From NCBI GenBank assembly GCA_015680685.1, contig MNCI01004170.1, forward strand, positions 7,153-71,152: a stretch of DNA of 64,000 bases, read 5' to 3'. The position numbers and the translations under genes were made by a program. Below the pieces are notes generated by a model. The model did no database searches. It saw only the letters and a list, made by a program, of their open reading frames with translations, and was not told the origin of the DNA. Within the stretch, counting starts at the first letter, position 1; each line of letters begins with the position of its first letter. This stretch comes from Gnetum montanum. Its lineage: Eukaryota > Streptophyta > Gnetopsida > Gnetales > Gnetaceae. Below, in pieces: positions 12,761-24,500 of the stretch.

Positions 12761-15100
12761 AAGCCTTTTAATATTCATTCCTCTTTTTATTAATCTATGA
12801 AGAAGCTTGTTACACCTTTCATCCTCATGCTCACACCAAAATGAATAAAACAAAGTATTGACCTTCGTAGAAGGTAATTGAAGTTGTAGAGCTATACACC
12901 TATATTGTGGGTTCTCATCATGTATCAAAGGAAAAATTGTATGATGCATCCTAATCTAAATTTTAGTGGAATTTGTTCCTGCTAAGTACATTAGGTTCTT
13001 GCAAGAGTTCAAATTTCTTGGATGACATTTTCTTAAGTTTTAATTTTTAATAATGTAATAAATCTATGATTTAAGTTAAATAATGGTCTTTATTTTCAAT
13101 GTTCTATTGATGCTTCCTAATTTCAATTTTAATTGGACTGTAATAAATGTATGTTTTACACAAAATATCAAAGTGTATTCAGTGTGGACATGAAACTTTT
13201 GACTTATTCCTTTCTTCAATTGTTTGAAATATTCTGTTAATGGTTCCTAAAATTTTTAATTTATTCTTTTCCTAATTATTTGATGAAGAAGAAGCCACCT
13301 CTATGGCTTTAGGAAGAAGAGGTCCTACCACCACAACTACCAAACAATACCATAGACACAAAGGAATGGTTAAGATAATAGAGATAGTAGCAACAAATGC
13401 TTGGTGATGAAAAACCTTTAGATTTTCACTGAGCCATGAGCCACTTAGATGAGGTTACAAAGATCATGATTTGGCCAATTTGTTCTCAAAGCAAAGAAGT
13501 TATGCCACTGTCCATGCTAACTCCACTGTTGGAGAAGTTTCAATATCCCTACCTATAGAGAAAGTGTCAGAAATTTTAGGTAATATTACTGGCTTCTTAG
13601 TAGTATTGGAAGAAAGGGAAGGTGCAACTTAAGCCCACACAAGTATGATTGAGAAGACAATAATCAACATCTTAGTACTTGAATATTTAAGACATCCAAC
13701 TAGTCTCCATCCATGGAATTCAATTAGATTGTGTGTGAACAATTGTTAGTCGTATGATTTGGCATCGGGCTACTCTACTACTCATCATAGATGTTATGAG
13801 TTTTGAAAAAATTATTAGGAAAATTACCATGTTCTTTGTAATATTTAGAACAAGTCAAGAAAATTTTGAACTACAATATCACATTTATGTATAATGTGCT
13901 TTAATGCAAGACATTATAAGAAAATATGGTATTCAACTTCAATGTTATTTTCATGAGGAATTTTAAGCTATCTACTTGTTTCAACTCTTAAATGAAGAGA
14001 TCCCATTCATGCTTTACTAATTGTGCATTATAAATGATGGTGAAGAGTAACTCTATCAATATTGGTCCCAAACTTAAATATGAAAGGAAGTGGATTAGCA
14101 TCATGTTGGTAGCCAATTGTAAAACCATGCCAAATCTCATAGATGACTTCTTTTTCAAATTTTACAAATGCTAGAACATTTCTTTGATACAATCTTAGTA
14201 GTTACAAGGATTGGCTGCTATGAAGTACAGGCAATAACTTATTAGGACATCCTCCAAAAATGACATGCAATATCATGACCTAGATTTTATGAAAAGTAGC
14301 TAAGGGTTTGCACATCATCGATAAGTATGGTTAAAGAAGAAAATTCAATAATAAAAATTCTCGATAGCAACCTTGAACATTAACACTCTCACTAGAATTG
14401 TCTTTGAAATTATAATGTCATGAAAAGATGAAGAATTAACATAGCTTACCTTCAAGAAATAAGATGGAGAGGGAATAAAGCTTAAGATTTATATGAGGGT
14501 TCCAAAATTTTCAGCTTAGTAAAAGAAAATCACTAAAATATTTTGGTCATCATCATTACTCGATTTTTCAAAGATAAAGTGCAAGAAATTAGTGGGGTAG
14601 AAATATAAATGCATAGATTGTTACTAGAAAAAGTAGATTACATAATACAAATATATTAAAAGAAGTCTTGGAATTCCTTTTATTCCAAATAAGTTACAGG
14701 AATGATGTCCTAGATAGTTTAGGCTTGTGTAAAGAATATTACATAACAATGTAATAGAAAAATATTTATACATCATTATTTAGAAAATCCATTGTAAAAA
14801 AGATCAAAAAGACATGGAAAAAATGATTAAAAATGATTTCAAGAAATTGGAAATAAACAAAGATCTAGCTCTTGAAATAGGCAAGTTACAAAAAATAAGT
14901 CATGTAACTAATCCCCTTTTGTTAGGAAAAGGTTAGATTGATGATGATATAATGATTACAAATAGTAGTAGATAAATAAATTGCCTTTGAATTGACACAT
15001 CCCCTAATGCTAATTAAAAAATGATACTTTTCCCTTCCACATTTTCTCAAAGTTTTTAAATTACTATTTGTTTTACTAAATTATGAACTTGATTAGTATC
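12761..15100. other. AT-rich stretch with no recognisable gene
   Basis: No ORF with a recognisable domain is seen. A 126-codon minus frame at 12949-12569 runs into the SINE-like repeat and has no features of a known protein. Some of 14000-15100 may be further degraded LINE sequence linked to the fragment at 15100-16410, but I could not identify motifs there. Confidence 0.45.
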
Positions 15101-16410
15101 ACAATATAGAATGTACTCTTCAATATTCCATTTATTAAGCTAGACAACTCTCTTATGAAGCTATCCTTTATGAAGGGTTTTCATTCTTACTTTTTTAGAA
15201 TATTTATCTAATTACAATGCAAGAAATTTATGAGTGTAGACTATATAAACTAACAAATAGCTTTAATATCTAACAACATCATCTTTGCTTCAACAAGAAT
15301 AATATAATATTATGTTTGTCTCTTCTCCTTAAATTCATGAAGAAGAAAAAGATTTCAAATTTCTTTTATCTATTTTCAATATTTATTTTATAGAGTAGAA
15401 CACATACAATACACCTATAATGAATAGTTTGTTTAACAATGACATGATAAAGCTTTTTTTCAAATATCCCAAATTAGAATAGATTCCTTCTTATATTTTC
15501 TTTTTAAAGAAAATAATGCTTTCATACTAGTGGCAACTCTTTGAGTAATGCACTAGTCCCATTGGTAACTACAAGAATATTTTAGGCCAACATATTTGAA
15601 AGAGGAAATTATGCTTCATATTCATGTCCTATAGTAAATTTGTATATCTTGTTACCTATGCCACTAATTATTATTTCTATTTTTAAAACATGAACTTTCA
15701 TTCATGAATTCCAATAAAAGTCATCTAGAGTATTATTCATTTGTTGCAATCCTTCCATTGAATTTGAAATTCATGCAGTATTATCAACATAGAGTGAGGT
15801 CTAACTTGACTTGTTATAGTTCTAAATGCAAATTAAGTTAGTATTTTATGCATCTATTATTCAAGTTCATTAATAAAAAACCCAAATGAAGGAGCAGAGA
15901 GACAGGACATCCTTGGTTAATACCAACAAAATTACTAAATAGAATTCTTTTATATACATTAACATTTTTTGGATAGGGGAAAAAAGTGTACTAGTAACTT
16001 ATAAATTTTCCAAGTGACTTCATAACTGACTTCTCATGACAGAATGGTAATCTTTAGAAAAATTGATTGTGGTTTTGAAATTAAAAAAAAAAAAACTTAT
16101 TAAGAATTGTTAGAACCTAAATTAATTAAAACATAGGTACACCTCAATTAATTGAAACATAGGTACACCGCAAATAAAGGAGCAGAAAGAGGACATCTTT
16201 GTTTAACACCAACAAAATTATTAAACAAAATTCTTTTTTGTCATTTGTAAACTCAATGCATCTTGGATAGGAGAAACAAGTGTATTAGCAACTTCTAAAT
16301 TTTTCAAGTGGCTTCATAACTTATTTCCCATGAGAGAATCATAAGTTTTAGGAAAATTGATTATAGTTTTGAAATTAAAAAAATAAAAACTTATTAAGAG
16401 TTGTTGGAAC
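15100..16410 (-). pseudogene. LINE reverse transcriptase fragment with an internal duplication
   Basis: Read on the minus strand, NRILFSNFVGINQGCPVS near 15960-15900 matches the RT motif usually written GxRQGCPLSP. It is followed by sequence similar to the C-terminal half of the LINE at 7.8-10.8 kb: a YKFTIG segment near 15640 corresponds to YKFHLG near 9765. Stops are frequent. The RT motif region is present twice because of a direct duplication (see the repeat at 15886-16440). Confidence 0.55.
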
Positions 16411-16440
16411 CCAAATTAATTGAAACATATGTACAACCCA
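15886..16440. repeat. Direct duplication of about 285 bp
   Basis: Two adjacent copies start at about 15888 (AAATGAAGGAGCAGAG) and 16173 (AAATAAAGGAGCAGAA). Each ends in an A-rich run followed by CTTATTAAGA and a GAAACATA phrase. The copies differ by many substitutions, so the duplication is old. It lies inside the minus-strand LINE fragment. Confidence 0.75.
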
Positions 16441-16545
16441 AGATTTATACAAGTTTATAACTCAATACAACCTAGTAGAATTGAATGTGTGACTTGGGCT
16501 TACCAAGCCAGACTTGTACCACTAAGCTAATACCTCATTCTTCAA
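16420..16545 (-). repeat. tRNA-derived SINE-like repeat (Au-SINE-like head)
   Basis: On the minus strand the A-box-like TTAGCTTAGTGGTACAAG is followed by a B-box-like ATTCAATTC about 40 bp on, then a tail with TTGAGTTATAAACTTG. Similar heads occur at 18283-18395 and 18648-18790. Au-type SINEs of plants have heads of this form (general knowledge). The assignment is by motif only. Confidence 0.5.
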
Positions 16546-16915
16546 ACTTAGCAAGAGTTATCATTGAAGTATCACTATATTATAAATCAAAAAATTTATT
16601 ACAGCTAAAAAATTAAATACAAATAGAAACTTACCATAGGCAAGTCTACCTATTAAGTTGAACAGAGAAATAAACACTCCATATTTTGTTAACATTGATT
16701 CAAAGCCAAAAATCGAGCTAAGAAAGCATGGCTACTTTGGAAGAATTCCAATGAAGATGTCCGTCGGTTAAAAGGAAGTAATCAGCTCAAATTCTAAAAT
16801 AAGAAAAAGATATAAAACCTGATACATTCAAAGGATGTCCAGAACTGAAGTACAACGCCTAAATCCTTGAGCCGAAGAAATTATAAAACAAAAGGTGAAT
16901 CATTCAGAGTATGCT

Positions 16916-17716
16916 CTAGGGCAATTCCTCCTCTATCTCCATCGATTCCACCGCTATATCTTCCATCTCCTCCTCTCCTTCAGAATCAATGCCTTTAGCC
17001 CCCCCTATCTGTCTTGTTGATACGATCTGATTCATAGGCTCACGGCAAATTGGGCAACGGATATCCTGAACAAAGCATCCCAGAAGACATTGTGCATGAA
17101 ACATGTGACTCAAGTGCAACACTTTGGCTGGATCATATTCAAAGAATGCATTCATACAGATAATGCATTTATCTTCGTTATCGTCATAACCACTGTGTTT
17201 TACGGGTAAACTCTCCACAAATTCAAAGGTGGAATCTGAAACAACATATCTGTGTTCATAAGAATCCAAACCATTGCTTAAAGCATTTCCATTTTGTTGT
17301 TGCTGCTGTTGTGTAATGCTTGAGTATTGATCAGATGATTGTAACAGGTCAAGCACGTTGTTTCCTTCATCTGTATTCGGTAGGGTTCCACTAATTTCTA
17401 TCTCAACCTGTGAACTAATTTCTATCTCAAGCTGTTGACTGAGAAAGGCAGAGATGCCCGTAGCCTCCGGCAAGCGTATATGCAATGTAACTGTTGCCTG
17501 GGCTAAAGTATTATTGTTCATGAAGTGGAGGTTACTGACTGTGCAACCTGTTACCTGGTATAGTCGTGGAATTCCTTGGAGCTTGATGGTGAATTCGGAT
17601 TCATTAACTTCATGTGCATCCTCCCATAAGATGTTGAACTTCATCAAAACTTCATTATCTAAATCTCTTGAGATAGAGATCACCCTGATTCGATCATTTT
17701 CTCCGTTTGCATCCAT
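16916..17716 (-). CDS. RING-H2-type zinc finger protein, probable E3 ubiquitin ligase (atypical)
   Basis: This is a 266-residue single ORF from ATG at 17716. Residues 184-224 form a RING-H2 finger: CIIC at 184-187, HMFH at 204-207, C210, and CPIC at 221-224. RING-H2 proteins usually recruit an E2 enzyme and transfer ubiquitin. The third zinc ligand, normally the Cys of LPCGH, is Leu here (HLSH, residue 202), so only seven of eight ligands remain. The N-terminal 150 residues match no domain I know. They include LEIEIS repeated as VEIEIS (residues 96-109), encoded by a 24-bp tandem duplication near 17392-17440, and a Gln run at 136-141. The tail is strongly acidic. No signal peptide or membrane segment is seen, so it is probably soluble and cytosolic or nuclear. 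The open frame and normal codon use argue for a real gene. Ligase activity is inferred from the family. Confidence 0.8.
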   Translation of the reverse strand: MDANGENDRIRVISISRDLDNEVLMKFNILWEDAHEVNESEFTIKLQGIPRLYQVTGCTVSNLHFMNNNTLAQATVTLHIRLPEATGISAFLSQQLEIEISSQVEIEISGTLPNTDEGNNVLDLLQSSDQYSSITQQQQQQNGNALSNGLDSYEHRYVVSDSTFEFVESLPVKHSGYDDNEDKCIICMNAFFEYDPAKVLHLSHMFHAQCLLGCFVQDIRCPICREPMNQIVSTRQIGGAKGIDSEGEEEMEDIAVESMEIEEELP

Positions 17717-17975
17717 GAGAGAAATAGAATCGGTTCACTAAATACAGTAGTCGAACTTAAACTTGCAAAGAACCTGACCTGAAAATGTAACAGCTGTTAT
17801 TGAACTACTAAAAAGTGGAATTTAGACATTGTTATTTCTGAGTGCATTATACCTTTTAGCAGCGATATCGTCGATTCGATAAACTGAAAAATCACTCAAT
17901 AGCGCAGCCTTTTACTCAATGAAAAGAAGAATCGCTTAACAAAAAGAGACTTGTGCTCCTCTTAATATAGCAGCA
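17717..17975 (-). promoter_or_regulatory. Leader and core promoter of the RING-H2 gene, with a candidate leader intron
   Basis: On the minus strand a TATATTAAG box lies at 17961-17969, about 245 bp before the ATG. A candidate intron of 74 bp fits at 17852-17779 (donor AAAG/GTATAATG, acceptor TTTTCAG/GTCAGG). This is near the lower size limit for plant introns. The leader also holds GCGATATCG at 17862-17870, nearly the word found in arrays in the B and D LTRs. The promoter and intron are proposals from sequence only. Confidence 0.4.
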
Positions 17976-18195
17976 TGATTACCAGAGAGAGGGGCTGGGT
18001 TTTCTCTAATGGGATGGGCTAAATACCGACACCATTAGTTTCACCTTTTAAATTTAAAACTAGCTTTTTGCTTTGTTTTTCACCATCAAACCAAAAAGCT
18101 ATACTAATTTTGCATTGTTTATTTAATTTTTAATTTTATGTCTTTTTTGATATGAAAAGTGAAAACTATAGGAAGCAATGTTACCAATCAAAGTT

Positions 18196-18254
18196 AGTTT
18201 ATTTAGTTAATTAGCTCCTTATTTAGTTTATTTAGTTAATTAGCTCCTTATTTT
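18196..18254. repeat. 29-bp tandem duplication
   Basis: AGTTTATTTAGTTAATTAGC and the next few bases (CTCCTTATTT) occur at 18196 and again at 18225 with no visible change. A recent simple duplication. Confidence 0.85.
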
Positions 18255-18282
18255 ATAAATATGGGTGTGTTGGAAAGAATCT

Positions 18283-18395
18283 TACCACTAGGCTAGTACC
18301 TGCCCTAAAATATATAACTCAGCATTGCCCACTAAAATCAAACCCATAACTTGGAGCTTTCAAATCAAGAATCTTACCACTAGGCTAGTACCTCA
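18283..18395 (-). repeat. SINE-like repeat bounded by a direct repeat
   Basis: On the minus strand TAGCCTAGTGGTAAG (A-box-like) is followed by GGGTTTGATTTTAG (B-box-like). The plus-strand phrase AATCTTACCACTAGGCTAGT occurs at about 18279 and again at 18371, so a second partial head lies in tandem. It is probably an Au-like tRNA-derived SINE. Confidence 0.5.
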
Positions 18396-18647
18396 TTCTT
18401 ATAAATATTACTTAGGAAATTTCAAAGCTTCAAGTTATGGATTTAGTTTTGGTGAGCAATACTGATTTATAAAGTTTTAACTTAACTATATGTCTAGGGA
18501 TAAATATTATTAAAAAAAAATTTCATCCTCCTACATTTTAGTATGTTGCAAGTTCAACTTACACTTAAAGTACTTTCTCGTTGTACTAAAATACTATATT
18601 GGTTATGTATTCTCCACATATATGAGATTAAATATTAAGCCCTTAAT

Positions 18648-18790
18648 AATTAGGTGTTAGCCTAGTGGTAAAACATTTGATTTGAATGTTCCAAGTCATG
18701 GGTTCAACTTTGTTCAATTCCAAATCTTATAATAAGGAAGTTCAAGAATGGGCTTTATCTAAATATTAGCATTTTTTAGAAAAGTCAAAT
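18648..18790 (+). repeat. SINE-like repeat (plus strand)
   Basis: GTTAGCCTAGTGGTAAAACA matches a Pol III A box, and GGGTTCAACTTTG, about 40 bp downstream, matches a B box. It is not a tRNA gene because no cloverleaf arms close. It lies just left of the element B insertion. Confidence 0.55.
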
Positions 18791-18852
18791 GTTTTCAAAT
18801 TGTTAAGCATTCCCTTTTCCTTTGGTGGATCTTCAAAAACTTTATGGAATGT

Positions 18853-19632
18853 TGATGAGTGGCGAGGTACCCCTACAGTCAACCATACAGATACGAGCAT
18901 AACACACGCGATCCGGTCGAACTTCGCAGACTAAGTGCCTACACGCCTCATGGAACACTTAAGGTTAATTATTCGTTGTCTTCCCAGACTTACTTGTATT
19001 TTTCACAGTGTATGGTTAAGTAAGTCTGAGGTATATGATTTTTATATCTTTTCGATTTTATCTCCTATGCTGACAAGATGAAGGGTTGAAGAGACTAATT
19101 ACTAACTTTAACTAACTAACTAAGTCTTAATTAACCTAGTGTCAGTCTCCGTTTCCACTTACCGTTCACACCATGAACCGATGCAACCTTGGTTACCAAA
19201 CGCTAATCATTACTAGGATCACCAAGCATAACACACGTGCTCGAAGCAATGGTACTGAGGCACTTAACTAGGAGAGAAGGGTTGAGAAAGATTTAATCAC
19301 TAATAAAGCATTTAAATGATAAATGATAAATAACAATAAATAAAAGTCTTATTTAGCCTATTCCATGCACTGCAAGGTTTATCCAAGAAGTTCGTCTTTA
19401 TTTCCGTACACAAACATGTGTTCAGGTACAATATTTGCTCGAATAAAGATCTGTTCACTTTGGAGCTCCTACTGCGGGCACATGGAAAATATTCTATCTC
19501 TGGAGAGGTAAAACTGCCAGAGTTTCTCTAAGGGTCTAGATCTAGATGAGAAACAAAGGGAGAGTCGCTTCTTATTTATAGACTTGGCGGTGGACCACGA
19601 TATTGTGGCCCATGTGATATCGCATCCCATCA
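18853..19632 (-). repeat. Element B, 3' LTR
   Basis: It is 780 bp, from TGATGAG to CATCA. The minus-strand TATAAATA box is at 19573-19580 and the hairpin arms are 19395-19402 and 19442-19449. Only two palindromic words remain in U3 (GATATT at 19599, GATATC at 19616). The plus strand just past the right edge reads TACCCCCATGATT, which on the sense strand is the G-rich tract expected for a polypurine primer. Confidence 0.88.
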
Positions 19633-21549
19633 TACCCCCATGATTGAATAAAAACTCATGCTCGAGTTCCTTACAAAATATTGGGACGGTATGGGATTAT
19701 TGACTCAAATGGAACTAATGGGATGACATGTGAATAGATCATCATTACAAGACAAGAAAAAACTGGTGTTCATGACAACAAGAGTGAACACCTTATTACA
19801 TTTGACATCAGGCCTTATTTGACAATTGAGAGAGAGAAAAAAAGAAGTTTTGCTGCTACCAACGCCAAGATTGCACCTTTCGTTGTCCATCTGTAAGCAT
19901 GCCATTGATCTTGCTCCTTGCATGGCTACTTCAGCATCGCTCCATTCCAAGTGTCCCCTCCAGATCCAATCTGTTGTTGTATGATCACCATCTGCACACA
20001 CAACATAGTCTTATATTAGCAAGGGTAAATAAATTCCAATGCAGTTGATACCTTGCTTCGGTGAAAGGTCCATTGGCTGAGTTTTGGTATGGCTGATTGT
20101 GGGTTTGGAGATATAATATTGATGGCTACCAAAGGTGTAGGGGTTAGGAGAAAATCGAAAAAAATTGGGCCCCATACCCCCATGACTAATCACGAACCTC
20201 CGGTAGCGAGAGAATAGAAAAAGAAAAGGAATAAGAAAGATGAAGAAAAAGAGATAACTATAACGTCGATGAAATGGATGATGGAAATGAACAAAATAAT
20301 ATAGATTGCAAGAATGTTAAGGAAAAGAATTTAACTGGTGCACCAAATAGGAATGTCAGTGGGTCCTCCCCAAAGCAGGCTCATGCCCTTAATGCCCTGA
20401 CAAACCCACATTCAAAGAGTCTATAGGCTTTGGGAATGTCATTTGGAACAAGAGTTAAAGTCCTAACCGTAAGAATTTACCAAAAAGAAAACAATGCGTC
20501 AACCAATATATACACTAATGATACAATCAACAATGAGGTGAACAATGGAGAGAAGGATGGAGAGAAGAGAATGAAATGGAATTCCATAAACAAGGTGGTG
20601 TACAACCCCTTGTGTAGTTCATGATTAATGTGACTAAGTAGATCCCATTCCAAGTCTGGCCTCAAACAAACGACATCCAGTGACTTCGCATTAATACATT
20701 CGGCCAAACCATCGACTTGAAGTAACAAGAATGCCTTCACCCAAGAGCCACCACCATTCTGACGAAACAAAGGAGGAGAGAATGGGAAGTGAGAAGGGCC
20801 TTAGTTAGAGGGAAAATTTTTATTTGAGTTCCATAACCAGTGCTTGTAGCCCAAATGATTATTTTTTCTAAGGGGTGTGCTTTGAATTCTCACAGTTTTT
20901 TTTTTGTGTTTTATGTGTTTATGCGTGAGAACCACACCATGCAAAGACTTTGTTATTTTTGTTTGCTCAGCTTCCTAATAATTGGGTAACGTCAAAACGA
21001 TAGGAAAACTCAAGAAGAACACATCCAAGCACCCAAGAGAACGGCCAACACAAATGCATCAAGTTCCCTTGAAGTCACACCCTTTTCAATCCTTGAGTCC
21101 TTCCTTAGTCTGAGAAATGCCTAGTCACTGATTTGTTATAGTTATTATTTAGAAAGGGACAGTACATTTCCAAGTTGAGAAAGACCATAGAAAATTGCGG
21201 ATGTATGGATGAAGTGGACTCATTGCTTGCTATATCAAAAGAAACATACGTTAGTATCAACATCATAACTTAAAGGTAAAAACCAAACATTAGTAATCAA
21301 TAGAAAAATAGTTCATACCATCATTAAGAACACTTATTGGGTGACAAACTTACAAGATGGATAACACACACACACACACACACACAAGAAATGAAAAAGT
21401 ATGAATGATGGTGTAAAACAAAAATAAGAAAAGTTAAAGAAATTTGTGAAACAAAAACAAGAAAAGTTAAAGAAATTTGTAAAACAAAAATGTGTAAAAC
21501 AAAAACTTAAAAAGAATTGAGGGCCCCAAATGATTAGCATAGGTGGCCA
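19633..21549 (-). other. Element B 3' untranslated internal region
   Basis: Noncoding on the sense strand and colinear with 33028-35057 of element D. It includes an (AC)n microsatellite at about 21364-21386, an A-rich tract of repeated GTAAAACAAAAA units at 21405-21515, and copies of CCCCCATGACT at 20177 and 21553. Short frames here (for example 20001-19705) show no domain. Confidence 0.7.
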
Positions 21550-24500
21550 TCTCCCCCATGACTGAATGGAAAGAGAGAGATCCGAAATAATGAGCGCTTG
21601 TTTAAATTTCTTAGAAGTGTCCAACTTATCCCAATTGATGTTCTTAGATTAAGGGGTGGAAGTCAACGACGCTCATATTCCAATGTATCTATGCTTGCGT
21701 TGTTGGCATGAGTTGTTTCCCTAGTCCATTCCATGCATGTTGGTTGGTTGCTCTTTCGACTAGCTGTCAACCACAAGGTGTCTACTTGTTGTGTGGTTGC
21801 TACATACAGGCATTTTTGTCTTAGAGTTTCTTGGGCACACCTGTTGCATGGAGGAGATGTTGTGCATTCCTCCATGTCATCACCCGATGAGTCATTGTAT
21901 GTGATCCATGGAACTTTCTTCTTCTTAATCTTTCCGTAAATATTTACCTTAGATATCTCCAAGGAAAGATCATGAATCCCTAGGCATGCATCTAGTGTGC
22001 TTAGCCATGCCCTTCCCATTATAATTGGGAAGTTCCCTTAATTGTTGTTAACGTCTATCACCAGGAAATCGGCTGGGTATGACCGACCACACACAGTGGT
22101 AACAATGTCCTCCACCAATCCCAAGGAAATGGTGATGGAATGCTCAACTAGCTCTAGTTGAATGTTGCTCTTCTTAAGTTGGTGCAGGTTCCAGGCTTGA
22201 TACATTTATCATGAAATTAAGTTGACTCTAGAACCTGAGTCAAGGAGAGCCTTATGTGGTTCATTCCCGGTGACTTGGAGGTAGATTAAGGGACTTCTAG
22301 GGTCAGATAGTTTCCTAGGAAGGTGGCCTACCTTGATCCAGTCAGTTACGATATGTGTTAACATAACCGTATGTGTTAAGCTTTGTTGTTGGACTGAAGG
22401 GTGCTTCGAAGCCTTGTGTGTTGGAGGAGTGATCACAGACTCAACCGCTTGTTGTGGGAGCTTGTCTGGGCTTTTGGTTATGAAGAAAGGTCTTCTCTTT
22501 TTACGGTTGTCAGAACTAGCAGTGGGTTGCATGTTTACGGCTCTTGTAGCATTTTGTTGCTGTGGTTGGGTGGGGAGTTTCCCTTGCATTGTTGGAGTAG
22601 GTGGTATGGGAACTGCCAGTGGAAGAGAAGCGGATGGATTAGAAGGATGGTACGGATGTGGAGCATCTCCCAGAGGAGAAGGAGTCCTTCTGAAGTACTC
22701 CCAAACTTGGTAGTGATGTTGGGGAGTTGTGTGACCCATGGAGTCACTTACAGAAATCGGCTGTTGCACGTAGTATCCATATGGGTCTGGTTGTTGGTAA
22801 GGGTATTGTTGTTTCAGTTGTGGCATCCCCCATGACTGTGGGTATTTCCACTGCTGATGTTGTTCGATGGGTTGTGGTGGAGTTCCACTTGGATAGTACG
22901 TTAACGGTTGGTGGAACTATCTTGGGTTACCTTGGGGATAAGGTAACCTTTGGGGTGTTTTCCGTCTATTGAGTCTCGGGTTGAGTGCATACACCCCAGA
23001 CTCTTGTAGATGTGAGATGATTGGACAACATCTCTTAGGATGGTCATATTGGCAGATCTCACATCCATCGTCATCATCTATGTCAGAATCCACAGCCTTA
23101 TTGGAGATAGTTATTTTCCTCTTACCCTTGTCATGTGCAGGGCCTAAATCTCTCTACTTTTTCTTATCTTTGTCACTACTTCATTCCTCCTTAGACTTCT
23201 CTATGATTTTCAGGACAAGTTCAAGTTTACTATCCAAGGAGTCCTATATCTGATCTACCTTAGCCGCCACTTCTGTTGTTAGCATCTGAAGCGGCAAGGT
23301 TTTTCGGTTCACCAACTCTTCGAGTGGTGACTCATCCTCTTCATCGCAAAATCTCACTCCCTTCTTTCGAAGAGAGGGATCACAGCTGTATTCTTCCACA
23401 CTTTCCCTTTTTCGTAGCTCCCCTTCTTCTTTGGCTACTTATTCTAAAAAGTGATGAATTTCATGGGATCTAAGTTTTGATATTCTCCCTTGGGCATAAG
23501 TCCCAAGGGTTCTCCTAGTTTCATACCTTAGCCCATCTACGATGTGGCAGAGTTGATCCCGTTGTGCGTAACCATGGCCCGAGCAATGATGTAACAATGC
23601 ATAGTAGTGACCCATGGCACCATCCAAGGGTTCATGAGTACCTTGCTTCCATCCTTAGATCTGCTTATGTAAATTAGACACTCTGGAGTATGTTTGATAT
23701 TTATCGTTGAAGAGTTCTAACATCATACTCCACCTCCTAATGGTCTCTGGTTCTAAGGACCGGTACCAACTCTCTGCTTCCTTAATGAATGTCCTGGGAA
23801 ACAACTTCAATTTTTGCCACTCATTTTCTATGTTCTGCAAGGCATAGGCATCATGAAATGCTTGTAAATGATTTTGCAGATCCATGTTGTATCCCCCTTC
23901 GAACCGTGAGATGTTATTCATATCTAAGCGCTTGATCTGGCTATCCTTTTGATGCCTTGTTGGTATTCTCACAGCCTCCATTATATCTAGCATGCTTTGG
24001 GTGGCAAGTAGGGGCTCGTCATGATCATCTCTTTCATGATGTCTATGATGTCTACATTGTTCCCTACTTTCCCTTCGTTCATGTCTTGATTCTCTTGATT
24101 TCCCTCATTCTCTCTCTCAACTCTCTCATCGAGGTCTCTCATTTTGTCAACCTCTATCCTCACCATTATGCTCTTTATGACTGCGCCCAGATGTGGAAGG
24201 AGAGGGTGAATGATGAGATGAAGGGAAAGAAGAAGGAGAACCATCGTCATGATGATGTTTCTTACCTTCTCTTTTGTGGCTTTGGCCTCGATTGTGATGA
24301 CGATCGGAGTGCCTATCCTTGTCATGTGTTGTTGTTCCCTCAATGAACAATTGGCATTCATGGGGGTCAAAACAAGGGTTGTGTATCATGGAGTGTAGGT
24401 TCTGATACCCCACCTCCTCACTATCGTTAGGAGGGAAAACATCATTTGATGGAGAACTTGTTAGAAGTGGTTCACCATCTCCTATTTTACTTAGGAAGTG

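Noticed and set aside
12569-12949. 126-codon minus-strand ORF
   Set aside because: It crosses a SINE-like repeat, shows no domain and has no plausible promoter.
17454-17741. 95-codon plus-strand ORF
   Set aside because: It is antisense to the start of the RING-H2 gene and has no features of its own.
18648-18720. Possible tRNA gene
   Set aside because: A and B boxes are present but acceptor and anticodon stems do not close. It fits a tRNA-derived SINE better.
21334-21624. 96-codon minus-strand ORF with CVCVCVC
   Set aside because: It reads through an (AC)n microsatellite and an A-rich repeat, not a real protein.
22333-22835. Plus-strand ORFs of 126 and 144 codons
   Set aside because: They are antisense shadows of the Gln/Pro-rich part of the element B gag-protease remnant.
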